Below, one piece after another: positions 1-7,629 of a stretch of DNA of 37,442 bases. The DNA comes from Planctomycetia bacterium. Its GTDB lineage: Bacteria > Planctomycetota > Planctomycetia > Pirellulales > PALSA-1355. The notes below the pieces were generated by a model. That model did not search any database, had not been told where the DNA came from, and saw only the letters and a list, made by a program, of their open reading frames with translations. The DNA lies in the NCBI GenBank assembly GCA_016200205.1, contig JACQFF010000135.1, forward strand, positions 1 to 37,442, read 5' to 3'. Both the position numbers and the translations under genes were made by a program. The number at the start of each line of letters is the position of its first letter. The first letter of the stretch is position 1.

Positions 1-85
1 CCTCTCCCATCGGGAGAGGGCTGGGGTGAGGGGGACCGCAGTCAACGCACAGCCCTCGCCCTACCCTGTCCCAGTGGGAGAGGGT
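1..85. repeat. REP-like double palindrome (CTCTCCC/GGGAGAGG family)
   Basis: Two short hairpins, CTCTCCC-atc-GGGAGAGG near 2-19 and tgTCCCagtGGGAgagg near 68-84, flank a spacer. The inner edges GGGGTGAGGG and CCCTCGCCCTACCC are roughly inverted to each other, so the whole block is an inverted repeat of hairpins. A similar block lies at 33647-33732. The repeat runs into the reading frame of the first DUF1501 gene, so that gene's start is hard to place. The block may begin before the window. Confidence 0.7.
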
Positions 86-1594
86 TTTGAGAGACCGCCG
101 CGGCAATTCGACCATCTTGACGCCGCGCATCGCCCACCGAGCGGCGCGGGTCTGTTTTCATGCGGTCAGACGCGGCGCGAATTCGTGTGGGAGATGGGCG
201 CCGGCTTTGTCGGACTGGCGCTGTCGAGTTTGCTAGCCGAGGAGGGTTTTTTCGCCCGCCATGCACGCGCGGCTGAAGCCACGCACAATGAGAATCCGCT
301 CGTGCCCAAGCCGGCTCAATTCGCGACCCAAGCCCGCTCGTGCATCTTTTTGATGATGAATGGCGGCCCCAGCCACGTCGACACGTTCGATTACAAACCG
401 AGCCTGGCCAAGTACGCCGGTCAGCCATTGCCGGCCGAGAAGCAGTTTACCAACTCGGGCAATCGAAAGATGGGCTTTCTCACGCCCGCTTGGCGCGAGT
501 TTCGTCCCGGTGGACAAAGCGGGCTGATGATTTCGGACTACTTCCCGCGCGTTCGCCAGCATGCCGACAAGTTGGCTCTAATTCGTTCTTGCCACACCGA
601 CAGCCACGCGCATGGATCGGCTTTGGTGGCGATGAACACCGGCAGCATCTTCATCGGCCGCCCGTCGTTGGGCTCTTGGGCCGTGTATGGCTTGGGCACC
701 ATGAATCAGAGTTTGCCCGGCTACGTGGCGATCATGGACCGCCGCGGCGGTCCGATTAGCGGTCAGCCCAACTGGTCATCGGGCTTTATGCCGGCCAGTT
801 TCCAAGGCACGCTGTTTCGGCCGGTGGGCGAGCCGGTGCTGGACCTGCGCGGACCGCTCGATCGCGCCTCGCAGCGCGAGCAGCTCGACTTGCTGGCCAG
901 GCTGAATCAGCAGCATCTCGACCAACGGCCCGGCGGATCGGAATTGGCCGCGCGGATTCAAAGCTATGAACTGGCCTTCCGCATGCAGTCCGAAGCTCCC
1001 GAGGCGGTTGACCTGGGCAAGGAAGATCAAAAGACGCTGGACATGTACGGCGTGGGGAGCCAGCCCACCGACGAGTTCGGCCGCAACTGCCTGGTTGCGC
1101 GTCGACTGGTGGAGCGCGGCGTGCGATTCGTGCAGCTTTATTCCGGCGGCGGGCATTTGGAAGAAACTTGGGATGCCCATGAAAGCATCGAAAAAAACCA
1201 CGGCCGGCACGGGGCTGAAGCCGATCAGCCGATCGCGGCGCTACTGACCGATTTGGAACGCCGCGGGCTGTTGGAGAGCACCTTGATCGTGTGGGGCGGC
1301 GAATTCGGCCGCCTGCCGATCGCCGAAGGCGAAGGCGCGCCGGGCCGAAATCACAATCCGTACGGCTTTACCATGTGGATGGCCGGCGGCGGCGTCAAAG
1401 GTGGGATTTCTTACGGCGAAACCGACGAATTTGGTTTTGCCGCCACCGTCAACAAAGTACACTTGCATGATCTCCATGCAACGATTCTGGCGTTGCTCGG
1501 TTTGGATCACGAGAAGCTGACATATTTTCACCAAGGAAGAGAGGAACGGCTGACCGACGTATTCGGAAACGTCATCCACGACATCATTGCTTGA
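26..1594 (+). CDS. DUF1501 family exported protein (5' end uncertain)
   Basis: DUF1501 proteins are very numerous in Planctomycetota, have a predicted alkaline phosphatase/sulfatase-like fold, and are usually encoded beside DUF1549/DUF1553 proteins; their reaction is not established. Visible here, numbering from the GTG at 26, are a Tat-like TRREF followed by a hydrophobic stretch (residues about 49-72), the family motif GGPSHVDTFD (113-122), GRPSLGSW and a C-terminal GRNHNPYGFTMWMAGGG segment. The length of 522 is normal. No DUF1549/1553 partner is in view on this side, but the neighbour before the window is unseen. The frame is open back to the first bases of the window and the only upstream starts (GTG at 26 or 74) sit in a palindromic repeat. 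The gene may therefore begin outside the window, or the repeat may have replaced its start. Family confidence is high; start confidence is low. Confidence 0.88.
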   Translation: MRGTAVNAQPSPYPVPVGEGFERPPRQFDHLDAAHRPPSGAGLFSCGQTRREFVWEMGAGFVGLALSSLLAEEGFFARHARAAEATHNENPLVPKPAQFATQARSCIFLMMNGGPSHVDTFDYKPSLAKYAGQPLPAEKQFTNSGNRKMGFLTPAWREFRPGGQSGLMISDYFPRVRQHADKLALIRSCHTDSHAHGSALVAMNTGSIFIGRPSLGSWAVYGLGTMNQSLPGYVAIMDRRGGPISGQPNWSSGFMPASFQGTLFRPVGEPVLDLRGPLDRASQREQLDLLARLNQQHLDQRPGGSELAARIQSYELAFRMQSEAPEAVDLGKEDQKTLDMYGVGSQPTDEFGRNCLVARRLVERGVRFVQLYSGGGHLEETWDAHESIEKNHGRHGAEADQPIAALLTDLERRGLLESTLIVWGGEFGRLPIAEGEGAPGRNHNPYGFTMWMAGGGVKGGISYGETDEFGFAATVNKVHLHDLHATILALLGLDHEKLTYFHQGREERLTDVFGNVIHDIIA

Positions 1595-1699
1595 GTGCTT
1601 GGGCACGGATGCTGACTTCACGCGGGGTTCTACTGGGTATGACTCGGCGCTGTCCTGTGAGGGCACGCCGGAGGCCAACAGAACACGGGAGCATGTGCC

Positions 1700-2284
1700 A
1701 TGTGCTTTCGACGCTCGGCGGCGGTCTTGGCTGCGGTGTGGTTGATGGGGGCAATTGGCAGCGACGTCCGCCCGGCAGTCGCGGCTGACGGGCCGGTGGC
1801 GGACGATTCGAAGCCGGCCAGCAAAATTGTCCCCATTTACAAGACCGATGCCGAGTGGAAAAAGCTGCTCACTCCGAAGCAATTTGATGTGACGCGGCGC
1901 AAAGCCACGGAGGGGCCTCACACGGGCAAGTACTGGCACAACAAGCGGCCTGGCACCTATCGGTGCGTTTGCTGCAATCTCGAGTTGTTCAGCTCGGAAG
2001 CCAAATTCGACTCCCATACGGGCTGGCCGAGTTTCTGCGCGCCAAGCGACGGGGACCACGTGAAGCTGGCCCCTGATCTCAGCGAAGTGCCGGCGCGGAC
2101 TGAAGTGCTTTGCGCCCGCTGCGCTGCCCATCTGGGACATGTGTTTGGAGACGGACCGCGTCCGACAGGGCTGCGATATTGCATCAATTCGGCGGCGCTG
2201 GATTTCCAAGAGGCCAAGGATAAAACGGCTGCCCATCCGCAGCCATCGTCGCCGCGCTCTTCAGAACGTCGCACCGGGCAATAG
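1700..2284 (+). CDS. msrB: Exported peptide-methionine (R)-S-oxide reductase MsrB
   Basis: MsrB reduces methionine-R-sulfoxide in proteins. The N-terminus carries a hydrophobic signal segment (about residues 6-29, ending PAVAA), so the enzyme probably acts outside the cytoplasm. Domain marks are the zinc pairs C89-x-x-C92 and C138-x-x-C141, HTGWPSF at 106-112, LGHVFGDGPRPTG, and RYCINSAALDF with the catalytic C161. An extra C113 directly after GWPSF could act as resolving cysteine, but this is inference. The protein ends in a short Pro/Ser/Arg-rich tail after about residue 175. The ATG at 1700 is chosen because it gives the signal peptide and has GGGA about 8 bases upstream. It stands on the same strand as three other exported proteins. 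The family call is firm; substrates are unknown. Confidence 0.93.
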   Translation: MCFRRSAAVLAAVWLMGAIGSDVRPAVAADGPVADDSKPASKIVPIYKTDAEWKKLLTPKQFDVTRRKATEGPHTGKYWHNKRPGTYRCVCCNLELFSSEAKFDSHTGWPSFCAPSDGDHVKLAPDLSEVPARTEVLCARCAAHLGHVFGDGPRPTGLRYCINSAALDFQEAKDKTAAHPQPSSPRSSERRTGQ

Positions 2285-2396
2285 CGCCGACGAGGCGCCC
2301 GGCCGGAGCGATTGCTTTACAGCGCAATCTTGCGCCGGCATACTACCGCACTACCGTGGCAGTTTTTACCTTCGACCTCCTCGCGGAGTCTCTTTC

Positions 2397-2837
2397 GTGC
2401 GATGGCACCTTGCGACGGCGCTCGTGGCTGGCTGTCTGCTGGCGGCAGATTCGCCCGATCAGGTGGCCAAAAAAGATATCGAGAAATGGCAGGGAGCCTG
2501 GCGAGCGGTCTCGATGGAGAATAACGGCAAACTCACGCCGTCCGACGCGCTCGAAAAAATCAAACTGACCGTAACGGGCACCGATTATCACTTCCAAAAC
2601 GGCGCGTTCAACGAGCATGGCAGTTACAAATTCTACGCCGCCAAGAATCCGAAAGAACTGGATATTGTCGTAGGCGAGGGGGCGGACAAAGGGAAGATTT
2701 ATTTGGCGATCTACCAAGTCGATGGGGACGAGCTCACGATTTGTCTGGACAGCGCCAACAAGAACCGACCTCGGGAATTCACCGGGAAGGCCGGCAGCGG
2801 CTGCGTGCTCGAGGTTTGGCACCGAGTGAAACCATAA
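2397..2837 (+). CDS. Exported TIGR03067-like planctomycete domain protein
   Basis: This is a small protein of about 146 residues with a signal-like start (hydrophobic WHLATALVAGCLLAADS) followed by one domain. The pattern of that domain fits the planctomycete family TIGR03067: W-Q-G-A-W early, a charged EKIKLTVTGTDY strand, GSYKF, PKELDIVVGEGADKGK, IYQVDGDELTICL and a final RPREFTGKAGSG. The function of that family is not known; it resembles a lipocalin-like beta-barrel by strand pattern only. The frame is open further upstream to 2139, but the GTG at 2397 is preferred. It begins the signal peptide and is preceded by GGAG at 2385-2388, and the upstream part overlaps msrB. The gap to the next gene is 50 bases, so co-transcription is plausible. 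Confidence 0.8.
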   Translation: MRWHLATALVAGCLLAADSPDQVAKKDIEKWQGAWRAVSMENNGKLTPSDALEKIKLTVTGTDYHFQNGAFNEHGSYKFYAAKNPKELDIVVGEGADKGKIYLAIYQVDGDELTICLDSANKNRPREFTGKAGSGCVLEVWHRVKP

Positions 2838-2887
2838 ACCTTGAATTGATTCATCGTCTCGCATCGACCTATTGGGAGTAAAGGATC

Positions 2888-3445
2888 ATGTTTTCTCATA
2901 AGCGGTTTAGAGTGTGTGCGATCGTTGGTTGTGCCGTCGGAGTCCTGGGATTTCAATCGACCGCCAGGGCGGAAGAAAAGAGCGAATTTGCTCGCGGCAC
3001 GATCGACTTGGGCGTGGTCGTCAGCCAGGTGGGCAAGTCGGTCAAGTTTTACACCGAGGCGATCGGTTTCAAGGAATTGCCCGCCTTTTCGGTATCGGCT
3101 GATTTCTGCGCCGACGCGGGCTTGACGGACAACCAGGCGCTGAGCATTCGCGTGCTTGCGCTCGGTGATGGCGACTCCGCGACCAAGCTCAAACTGATGG
3201 AAGTGCCCGGCGTGGCCAGTCAGAAGAGCGACAACGCCTTCATCCATTCGCAGCTCGGCTATCGCTATTTGACGATATTCGTGGCCGATGCGGACGCCGC
3301 TTTAGAGCGGCTGAAGAAGGCGGGGGTGAAGCCTTTGGCCAAGGGGCCCGTGGCGCTGCCCGCCGGCTTGCCAGCCGGAATGGCCCTGATGGTAGTCCGC
3401 GATCCCGACGGTAATTTGATCGAGCTGATCGGCCCGAAACACTGA
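2888..3445 (+). CDS. Exported VOC (glyoxalase/bleomycin-resistance fold) protein
   Basis: The first 29 residues form a signal peptide (charged start, hydrophobic CAIVGCAVGVLGF, ending ARA). The rest has two beta-alpha-beta-beta-beta halves typical of the vicinal oxygen chelate fold: GTIDLGVVVSQVGKSVKFYTEAIGF at the start of the first half, and FVADADAALERLKKAGVKPL followed by VRDPDGNLIELIGP in the second. VOC proteins bind a divalent metal and include lactoylglutathione lyases, dioxygenases and resistance proteins; this sequence alone does not tell which. The C-terminal glutamate of IELIGP is the usual metal ligand position. GGAG lies near 2874, about 9 bases before the ATG. Export of a VOC protein is uncommon outside this phylum. 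Confidence 0.85.
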   Translation: MFSHKRFRVCAIVGCAVGVLGFQSTARAEEKSEFARGTIDLGVVVSQVGKSVKFYTEAIGFKELPAFSVSADFCADAGLTDNQALSIRVLALGDGDSATKLKLMEVPGVASQKSDNAFIHSQLGYRYLTIFVADADAALERLKKAGVKPLAKGPVALPAGLPAGMALMVVRDPDGNLIELIGPKH

Positions 3446-3627
3446 TCCTGAAATTACTTTTCCCTCGCGACGCTAACACGAATCGCAACGGTATTCTGCT
3501 GTTGCGCCTCGCGCTATTGTTTTCCAGCTTGCATGACCGAGCGGCCCAACGGTTTGCTTTGCGTCCATGCGTTGCGTGGCCTATGATCAAGACTGCGTCG
3601 AATGAATTGCGGCGAGTAGGCTCTTCA

Positions 3628-5862
3628 ATGCGTGGTCTTCATATTTTCGTTTTGACACTTGGGATCGTGGCCAGGTGGGTTGCGATCGCGATCGCTCAAG
3701 AAGCCCAAGCGGAGAGTCCGCCCGGTGAGGCTACGCCGCCGGCCGCAGAGTCGGTCGAGCAATTGACCCAGAAGGCTCGCAAATCGGTGGCGGTAATCAC
3801 GTCGGTCCGCCGCGACGGGCAGCACGAGGCGCTCGGATCTGGGTTTGTGATTGCGCCGGACGGCCTGATCGCCACGAATTTTCACGTTATTGGCGAAGGC
3901 CGGGCCATTCGCGTGCAACTGGCCGATGGGCGGCAATTCGACGCTACCGCGATCCACGCTTCCGACCGCCAGCTCGATTTGGCCATTGTGCGCATCGACG
4001 CCAAAGATCTGCCGTCGCTCGAACTGGGCGACTCCGACTCGCTCAAGCAGGGACAAAGCGTCGTGGCCTTGGGAAACCCCCAAGGCCTGCGCAACAGCGT
4101 CATGGCCGGCGTGGTCTCCGGAGTGCGAGAGATGGAAGGCCGGCCGATGATTCAGTTGGCCATGCCCATCGAGCCGGGCAACAGCGGCGGACCGCTGGTG
4201 GATATGCGCGGCCGCGTGCAAGGCATCATCACGATGAAATCGCTGGTCACGCCCAATTTGGGCTTCGCCGTCACGACCAACATGCTCAAACCACTTGTCG
4301 CCAAGCCGAACCCGATTCCGATGTCGCGTTGGCTGACGATCGGCGCGCTCGATCCGCGGGAATGGAAGCCGCTGTTCGGCGCCCGCTGGCGCCAACGGGC
4401 CGGGCGAATCACGGTCGACGGCCTGGGCCAAGGCTTTGGCGGCCGATCGCTGTGTCTGTGGGAAATGCCCGTTCCCGAGCGGCCGTTCGAAATCGCGGTC
4501 ACCGTGCAGTTGAACGACGAATCGGGCGCGGCGGGCCTGGCCTTTTACTCCGACGGCCAGGATCGGCACTATGGCTTTTATCCCACCAATGGACATTTGC
4601 GGCTGACGCGATTCGATGGTCCCGACGTCAGCTCGTGGACGATCTTGCACGACCAGCCGAGTCGCCACTATCAATCGGGCGGCTGGAACACGCTGCGGGT
4701 CCGTCTGGAAGCAGGAAAGATTTTGTGCTATGTCAACGACGAACTGGTTGTGGAAACGGCCGATGGCGAACTGACGTCAGGCAAAGTGGGACTCGTGAAA
4801 TTCCGGCAGACGCACGCCCAGTTCAAGAATTTTCGAATTGCCCGCGAGATCCCCCGCGCCACCGTGCCGGCCGATGAAGTCGCGCGGATCGCGAAACTCG
4901 TGGCGGACATTCCGGCCAAGGGCCCGCTCGACCCAAAACTCGTGGAAGCCCTCGCGGCCGATCCGGCTCGGAGCGCCGCGGTGTTGCGACAACGCGCGAC
5001 GCTGCTCGATCAGCAGGCCGCGCAGCTTCGGCAAATCGTGCAAACTGCCCACGAACATCGAGTGATTGCCGATCTGGTGCAAGGTCTTACGGGGCCGGAA
5101 GACAAAATCGATCTGTTCCGCGCCGGCTTGTTGGTGGCCAAACTGGACAACGAAGAGGTGGATGTCGACGCCTATCGCGAGGAATTGGAACGCATGGGCC
5201 GCGAGCTCGCGGCCAAACTGCCGGCGGACGCCGCCGAAGCGCTCAGACTCGACACGCTGCGAAAATACCTGTTCGACGAAAATGGCTTCCACGGCAGCCG
5301 TGTCGACTATTACTATCGCGCGAACAGCTATTTGAACGAGGTGCTCGACGATCGCGAGGGATTGCCGATCACGCTGTCGATCGTGTATTTGGAGCTGGCT
5401 CGACGAATCGGTCTCAAGGTCGAAGGCATCGGACTGCCTGGCCATTTCGTGGTTCAGCACGTTCCGGCGCAGGGTGAATCGCAACTGATTGACGTCTACG
5501 ACGGCGCAACCCCCGTGAGCCGGGAGGAGGCCAACCGTCGTGTCAAGGAGGCCACGGATCGCGATCTGACGGACGAAGAGTTGGCCCCCATGCCGAAGCG
5601 CGCGATCATCACGCGGATGCTGCACAATCTGCTCGGCCTGGCGGGCAGCGAGCCGCCGGTCATGCATCGCTACCTGAACGCGATTCTCGCAATCGATCCC
5701 AATTCCGCCCAGCACCACTGGCTGCGAGCGATCGTCCGTTACCGGCTCGAGCTGCGGGAGGGATCAGAAGAGGATGTCGACTGGTTGTTGGAAAAGCGAC
5801 CGGCCGGTATCGACCACACCCGGGTGCTGGATCTGCGGCGGGCACTGGAACAGCCGCGGTGA
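3628..5862 (+). CDS. HtrA-like serine protease fused to LamG/DUF1080-like and SirB1-like domains
   Basis: About 744 residues from the ATG at 3628, which gives a signal peptide ending near IAIAQ (residue 24); the frame is open back to 3502, but that extension is not signal-like. Domain 1 (about 45-230) is a Do/HtrA-type trypsin fold with triad H86 (ATNFHVIG), D117 (RQLDLAIV) and S186 (EPGNSGGPL). Domain 2 (about 250-400) looks like a concanavalin-type LamG/DUF1080 fold: RPFEIAVTVQL, GLAFYSDG, GGWNTLRVRLEAGKI, VGLVKFRQTHAQFKNFRI. Domain 3 (about 450-700) resembles the SirB1/transglutaminase-like core 2 family: YLNEVLDDREGLPITLSIVY and IGLPGHFVVQH. There is no PDZ domain after the protease, which is unusual for HtrA. 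It is predicted to be exported and to act on extracytoplasmic proteins. The order of the three domains is seen directly; their joint role is inference. Confidence 0.87.
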   Translation: MRGLHIFVLTLGIVARWVAIAIAQEAQAESPPGEATPPAAESVEQLTQKARKSVAVITSVRRDGQHEALGSGFVIAPDGLIATNFHVIGEGRAIRVQLADGRQFDATAIHASDRQLDLAIVRIDAKDLPSLELGDSDSLKQGQSVVALGNPQGLRNSVMAGVVSGVREMEGRPMIQLAMPIEPGNSGGPLVDMRGRVQGIITMKSLVTPNLGFAVTTNMLKPLVAKPNPIPMSRWLTIGALDPREWKPLFGARWRQRAGRITVDGLGQGFGGRSLCLWEMPVPERPFEIAVTVQLNDESGAAGLAFYSDGQDRHYGFYPTNGHLRLTRFDGPDVSSWTILHDQPSRHYQSGGWNTLRVRLEAGKILCYVNDELVVETADGELTSGKVGLVKFRQTHAQFKNFRIAREIPRATVPADEVARIAKLVADIPAKGPLDPKLVEALAADPARSAAVLRQRATLLDQQAAQLRQIVQTAHEHRVIADLVQGLTGPEDKIDLFRAGLLVAKLDNEEVDVDAYREELERMGRELAAKLPADAAEALRLDTLRKYLFDENGFHGSRVDYYYRANSYLNEVLDDREGLPITLSIVYLELARRIGLKVEGIGLPGHFVVQHVPAQGESQLIDVYDGATPVSREEANRRVKEATDRDLTDEELAPMPKRAIITRMLHNLLGLAGSEPPVMHRYLNAILAIDPNSAQHHWLRAIVRYRLELREGSEEDVDWLLEKRPAGIDHTRVLDLRRALEQPR

Positions 5863-6116
5863 GGGGACGTTTGCGGGCCCGGAAGAATCAACCACAACGG
5901 CACAAAGGGCACGAAGGAAAGAATCAATAAAGGCTGGAGGCGGTAGTCCAAAGGCTGCAGGATAGAAAACCTCTCTCGTCCTTCCGCCGACGGTTTCCAG
6001 CCTGTTTTGGTCTTCGTGTTCTTTGTGTCGTTGTGGTTGTATCGTTTTTGTGCGAGCGCACCGGCCTACAGCATCATTCGCCGGCGCTTGAGTGTCCTTT
6101 CGGGGAGTGATCTCGA
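5863..6116. other. Intergenic spacer with long imperfect inverted repeat
   Basis: No gene is supported here. The arms at about 5889-5916 (CAACCACAACGGCACAAAGG...) and 6012-6039 (reverse complement, ending TTGTGGTTG) pair with few mismatches over about 28 bases. A second pair, GGCTGGA at 5932-5938 with TCCAGCC at 5996-6002, sits inside. This resembles the dispersed non-coding palindromes of planctomycete genomes. It lies just after the stop of the protease fusion gene, so it could serve as a transcription barrier, but no U-tract follows either arm. Confidence 0.6.
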
Positions 6117-6175
6117 TTGACACATATGGAAATAAATACCATAATGTACATAATGCATCTATAGGCGGTTCCTGT
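6117..6175 (+). promoter_or_regulatory. Sigma-70-type promoter and candidate operator of the toxin-antitoxin operon
   Basis: A perfect -35 hexamer TTGACA lies at 6117-6122 and a near-consensus -10 CATAAT at 6140-6145, with a 17-base spacer. The region is strikingly AT-rich for this window. TATGG (6125-6129) and CCATA (6139-6143) form an inverted repeat inside the spacer overlapping the -10, and ATAATG occurs twice (6141-6146 and 6150-6155) beside the short palindromes TGTACA and ATGCAT. Such symmetric sites over a promoter fit autoregulation by a Phd-type antitoxin, which is established for the family but inferred here. Confidence 0.7.
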
Positions 6176-6193
6176 CGTTCGGAGGCATTTTCG

Positions 6194-6442
6194 ATGAATG
6201 CGAGCATCGTGAATATTCGCAGCAACCTCGCGGACACGCTCAATCGCGTGGCCTACGCGGGTGAGCGGGTCGTTTTAGAGCGGCGCGGCAAGCCGGTCGC
6301 GGCGCTGGTTTCGATCGAAGACTTGGAATTGCTGGAACGCCTGGAAAACGAGGCGGATTTGCAGGCGGTGCGAAAGGCCCGCAAAGAGCGCGGCAAGCCG
6401 GTGCCGCTGGCGAAAGTCAAGGCCCGGCTGGGGATGAAATAG
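6194..6442 (+). CDS. Type II antitoxin, Phd/YefM family
   Basis: This 82-residue protein should neutralise the RelE-type toxin encoded directly downstream and repress their shared promoter. The N-terminal part (residues 1-50) matches the Phd/YefM DNA-binding fold: ASIVNIRSNLADTLNRVAYAGERVVLERRGKPVAALVSIEDLE. The charged C-terminal part (ERLENEADLQAVRKARKERGKPV) is the usual toxin-wrapping tail. The frame is open to 6092, but the ATG at 6194 is the clear start: GGAGG at 6181-6185 is 8 bases upstream and the Phd fold begins at once. The stop is 3 bases before the toxin start, so the two are probably translationally coupled. Transcription likely starts from the promoter at 6117-6145. Confidence 0.9.
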   Translation: MNASIVNIRSNLADTLNRVAYAGERVVLERRGKPVAALVSIEDLELLERLENEADLQAVRKARKERGKPVPLAKVKARLGMK

Positions 6443-6445
6443 CCC

Positions 6446-6712
6446 GTGGCACGGTACGCGATTGAATTCCTGCCGTCAGCCGACCGCCAGTTGCAGCGAT
6501 TTCCGGCGGAGATTCAACGCCGGATCGTCCGCGCGGTCGAAACATTGGCCGACGAGCCCCGTCCGCCTGGCGCGGTGAAGCTCGCCGGCACCGAAAGCGT
6601 ATGGCGAATTCGCGTTGGGCCATATCGCGTGCTCTATGAAATCCACGATAAGCGTCTGCTCGTGCTGGTGGTGCGAGTCGGACATCGGAAAGACATTTAT
6701 CGGAAAGGGTGA
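6446..6712 (+). CDS. Type II toxin, RelE/ParE superfamily
   Basis: This 88-residue protein has a GTG start three bases after the antitoxin stop. The pattern is RelE/ParE: YAIEFLPSADRQLQRFP, IQRRIVRAVETLADEPRPPGAVKLAG, WRIRVGPYRVLYEI, then the last strand VLVVRVGHRKDIYRK. The conserved R-x-G-x-Y-R-V-L-Y core and the terminal H-R-x-x-x-Y favour a RelE-type ribosome-dependent mRNA endonuclease over a ParE gyrase toxin; the residues that matter in RelE (basic positions and the terminal Tyr) are present. It is full length with no frameshift, so it is probably functional. Confidence 0.9.
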   Translation: MARYAIEFLPSADRQLQRFPAEIQRRIVRAVETLADEPRPPGAVKLAGTESVWRIRVGPYRVLYEIHDKRLLVLVVRVGHRKDIYRKG

Positions 6713-6814
6713 TGCCAATCCCTGGGATCCCGATAATTCGAGTGGTACAATGTGCGAGAGCCGCGTGGAGATCAGGCGGTATAAGTACCCGTCAGGCCAC
6801 GACTGGAAATCGCG

Positions 6815-7579
6815 ATGGGACGCATCGTCAAACATGAATTTGGCTTCGAGGACACACTTGATCTCTACAAAGCGGCGTTACGCAGACTGTGCGAGATCAC
6901 TATTGAGAAGCTGGCTCGCGACTACCCGACAGGCGATGCACTTGACGACCTCTCGGAGCTATATCTTCGTGCCCACCTATCTGAGTTATACGATCGGGTT
7001 CGGGATGCCTGTGGAATCCAGCCGATCGCTTGCCCGGCAAAGACAATTGAGAGTTTCAACGCCCAACTCAAGTTGATCGTGAAACACAACCCAGAGCTCG
7101 CCCCGATTTTCAAGGTTGCTTCGCACGAACTCAAATCGGATGTCTCGCAACGGTTTGAGTCGTATAAACGTCGCGTGAGTGACGAATATGCTCGGGATGT
7201 CTACGAGACACTTGACCGGCACCAAATCACTTCGCCAATCGAGCAAATCTTCCTGTTGGAATGGAAGCTCCAACGTATCGAGGAAAAGTTCTCCGTCGAA
7301 CTCATACCACAAGCAACGGTTGGGTCTCGGATCGGTAGTTTTATTTTGGACTTCCTTGTTAGATCAAAATCGGACGATCGCAAGAATGTTCGGGTCGGTA
7401 TCGAGTTGGACGGCCACGAGTTTCACGAAAAGACAAAGGAACAGGCCACCCGTGACAAAAGACGCGATCGCGCGATTACGAATTCGGGGGTTACCGTTCT
7501 CCATTTTTCGGGGTCTGAAATCGTTTCTCAGACGTCCAAGTGTATTCGCGAGGTAATTGATTTCCTTAAACTGGACTGA
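6815..7579 (+). CDS. PD-(D/E)XK-like nuclease of unknown role (DUF559/Vsr-like C-terminus)
   Basis: A 254-residue cytoplasmic protein. The C-terminal half looks like a PD-(D/E)XK nuclease of the DUF559/Vsr type: SPIEQIF with E143, a strand GSFILDFLV with D179, then GIELDGHEFH with E197-x-D199, and a basic helix KTKEQATRDKRRDRAI followed by the strand GVTVLHFSGSEI. The N-terminal 135 residues are helical and not recognised; they contain CEITIEKLARDYPTGDALDDL and could bind a partner or a substrate. It lies 100 bases after the RelE gene on the same strand, and its codon use looks less GC-rich than that of neighbours (visual impression). It could be a defence or repair nuclease, but no methylase or helicase is beside it. 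No exact family name is claimed. Confidence 0.68.
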   Translation: MGRIVKHEFGFEDTLDLYKAALRRLCEITIEKLARDYPTGDALDDLSELYLRAHLSELYDRVRDACGIQPIACPAKTIESFNAQLKLIVKHNPELAPIFKVASHELKSDVSQRFESYKRRVSDEYARDVYETLDRHQITSPIEQIFLLEWKLQRIEEKFSVELIPQATVGSRIGSFILDFLVRSKSDDRKNVRVGIELDGHEFHEKTKEQATRDKRRDRAITNSGVTVLHFSGSEIVSQTSKCIREVIDFLKLD

Positions 7580-7629
7580 GCAGCAAACCGCCAGGTGCCG
7601 CCCGAGACACGGCGCTCTCGCATAGGCTC

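Noticed and set aside
1241-2236. Open frame of 331 codons on the - strand
   Set aside because: It spans the ends of DUF1501 and MsrB genes in antisense and has no family pattern.
6723-6751. Promoter for the nuclease gene (TACAAT at 6746-6751)
   Set aside because: The -10 is good but no acceptable -35 lies 16-18 bases upstream, so it was not listed.
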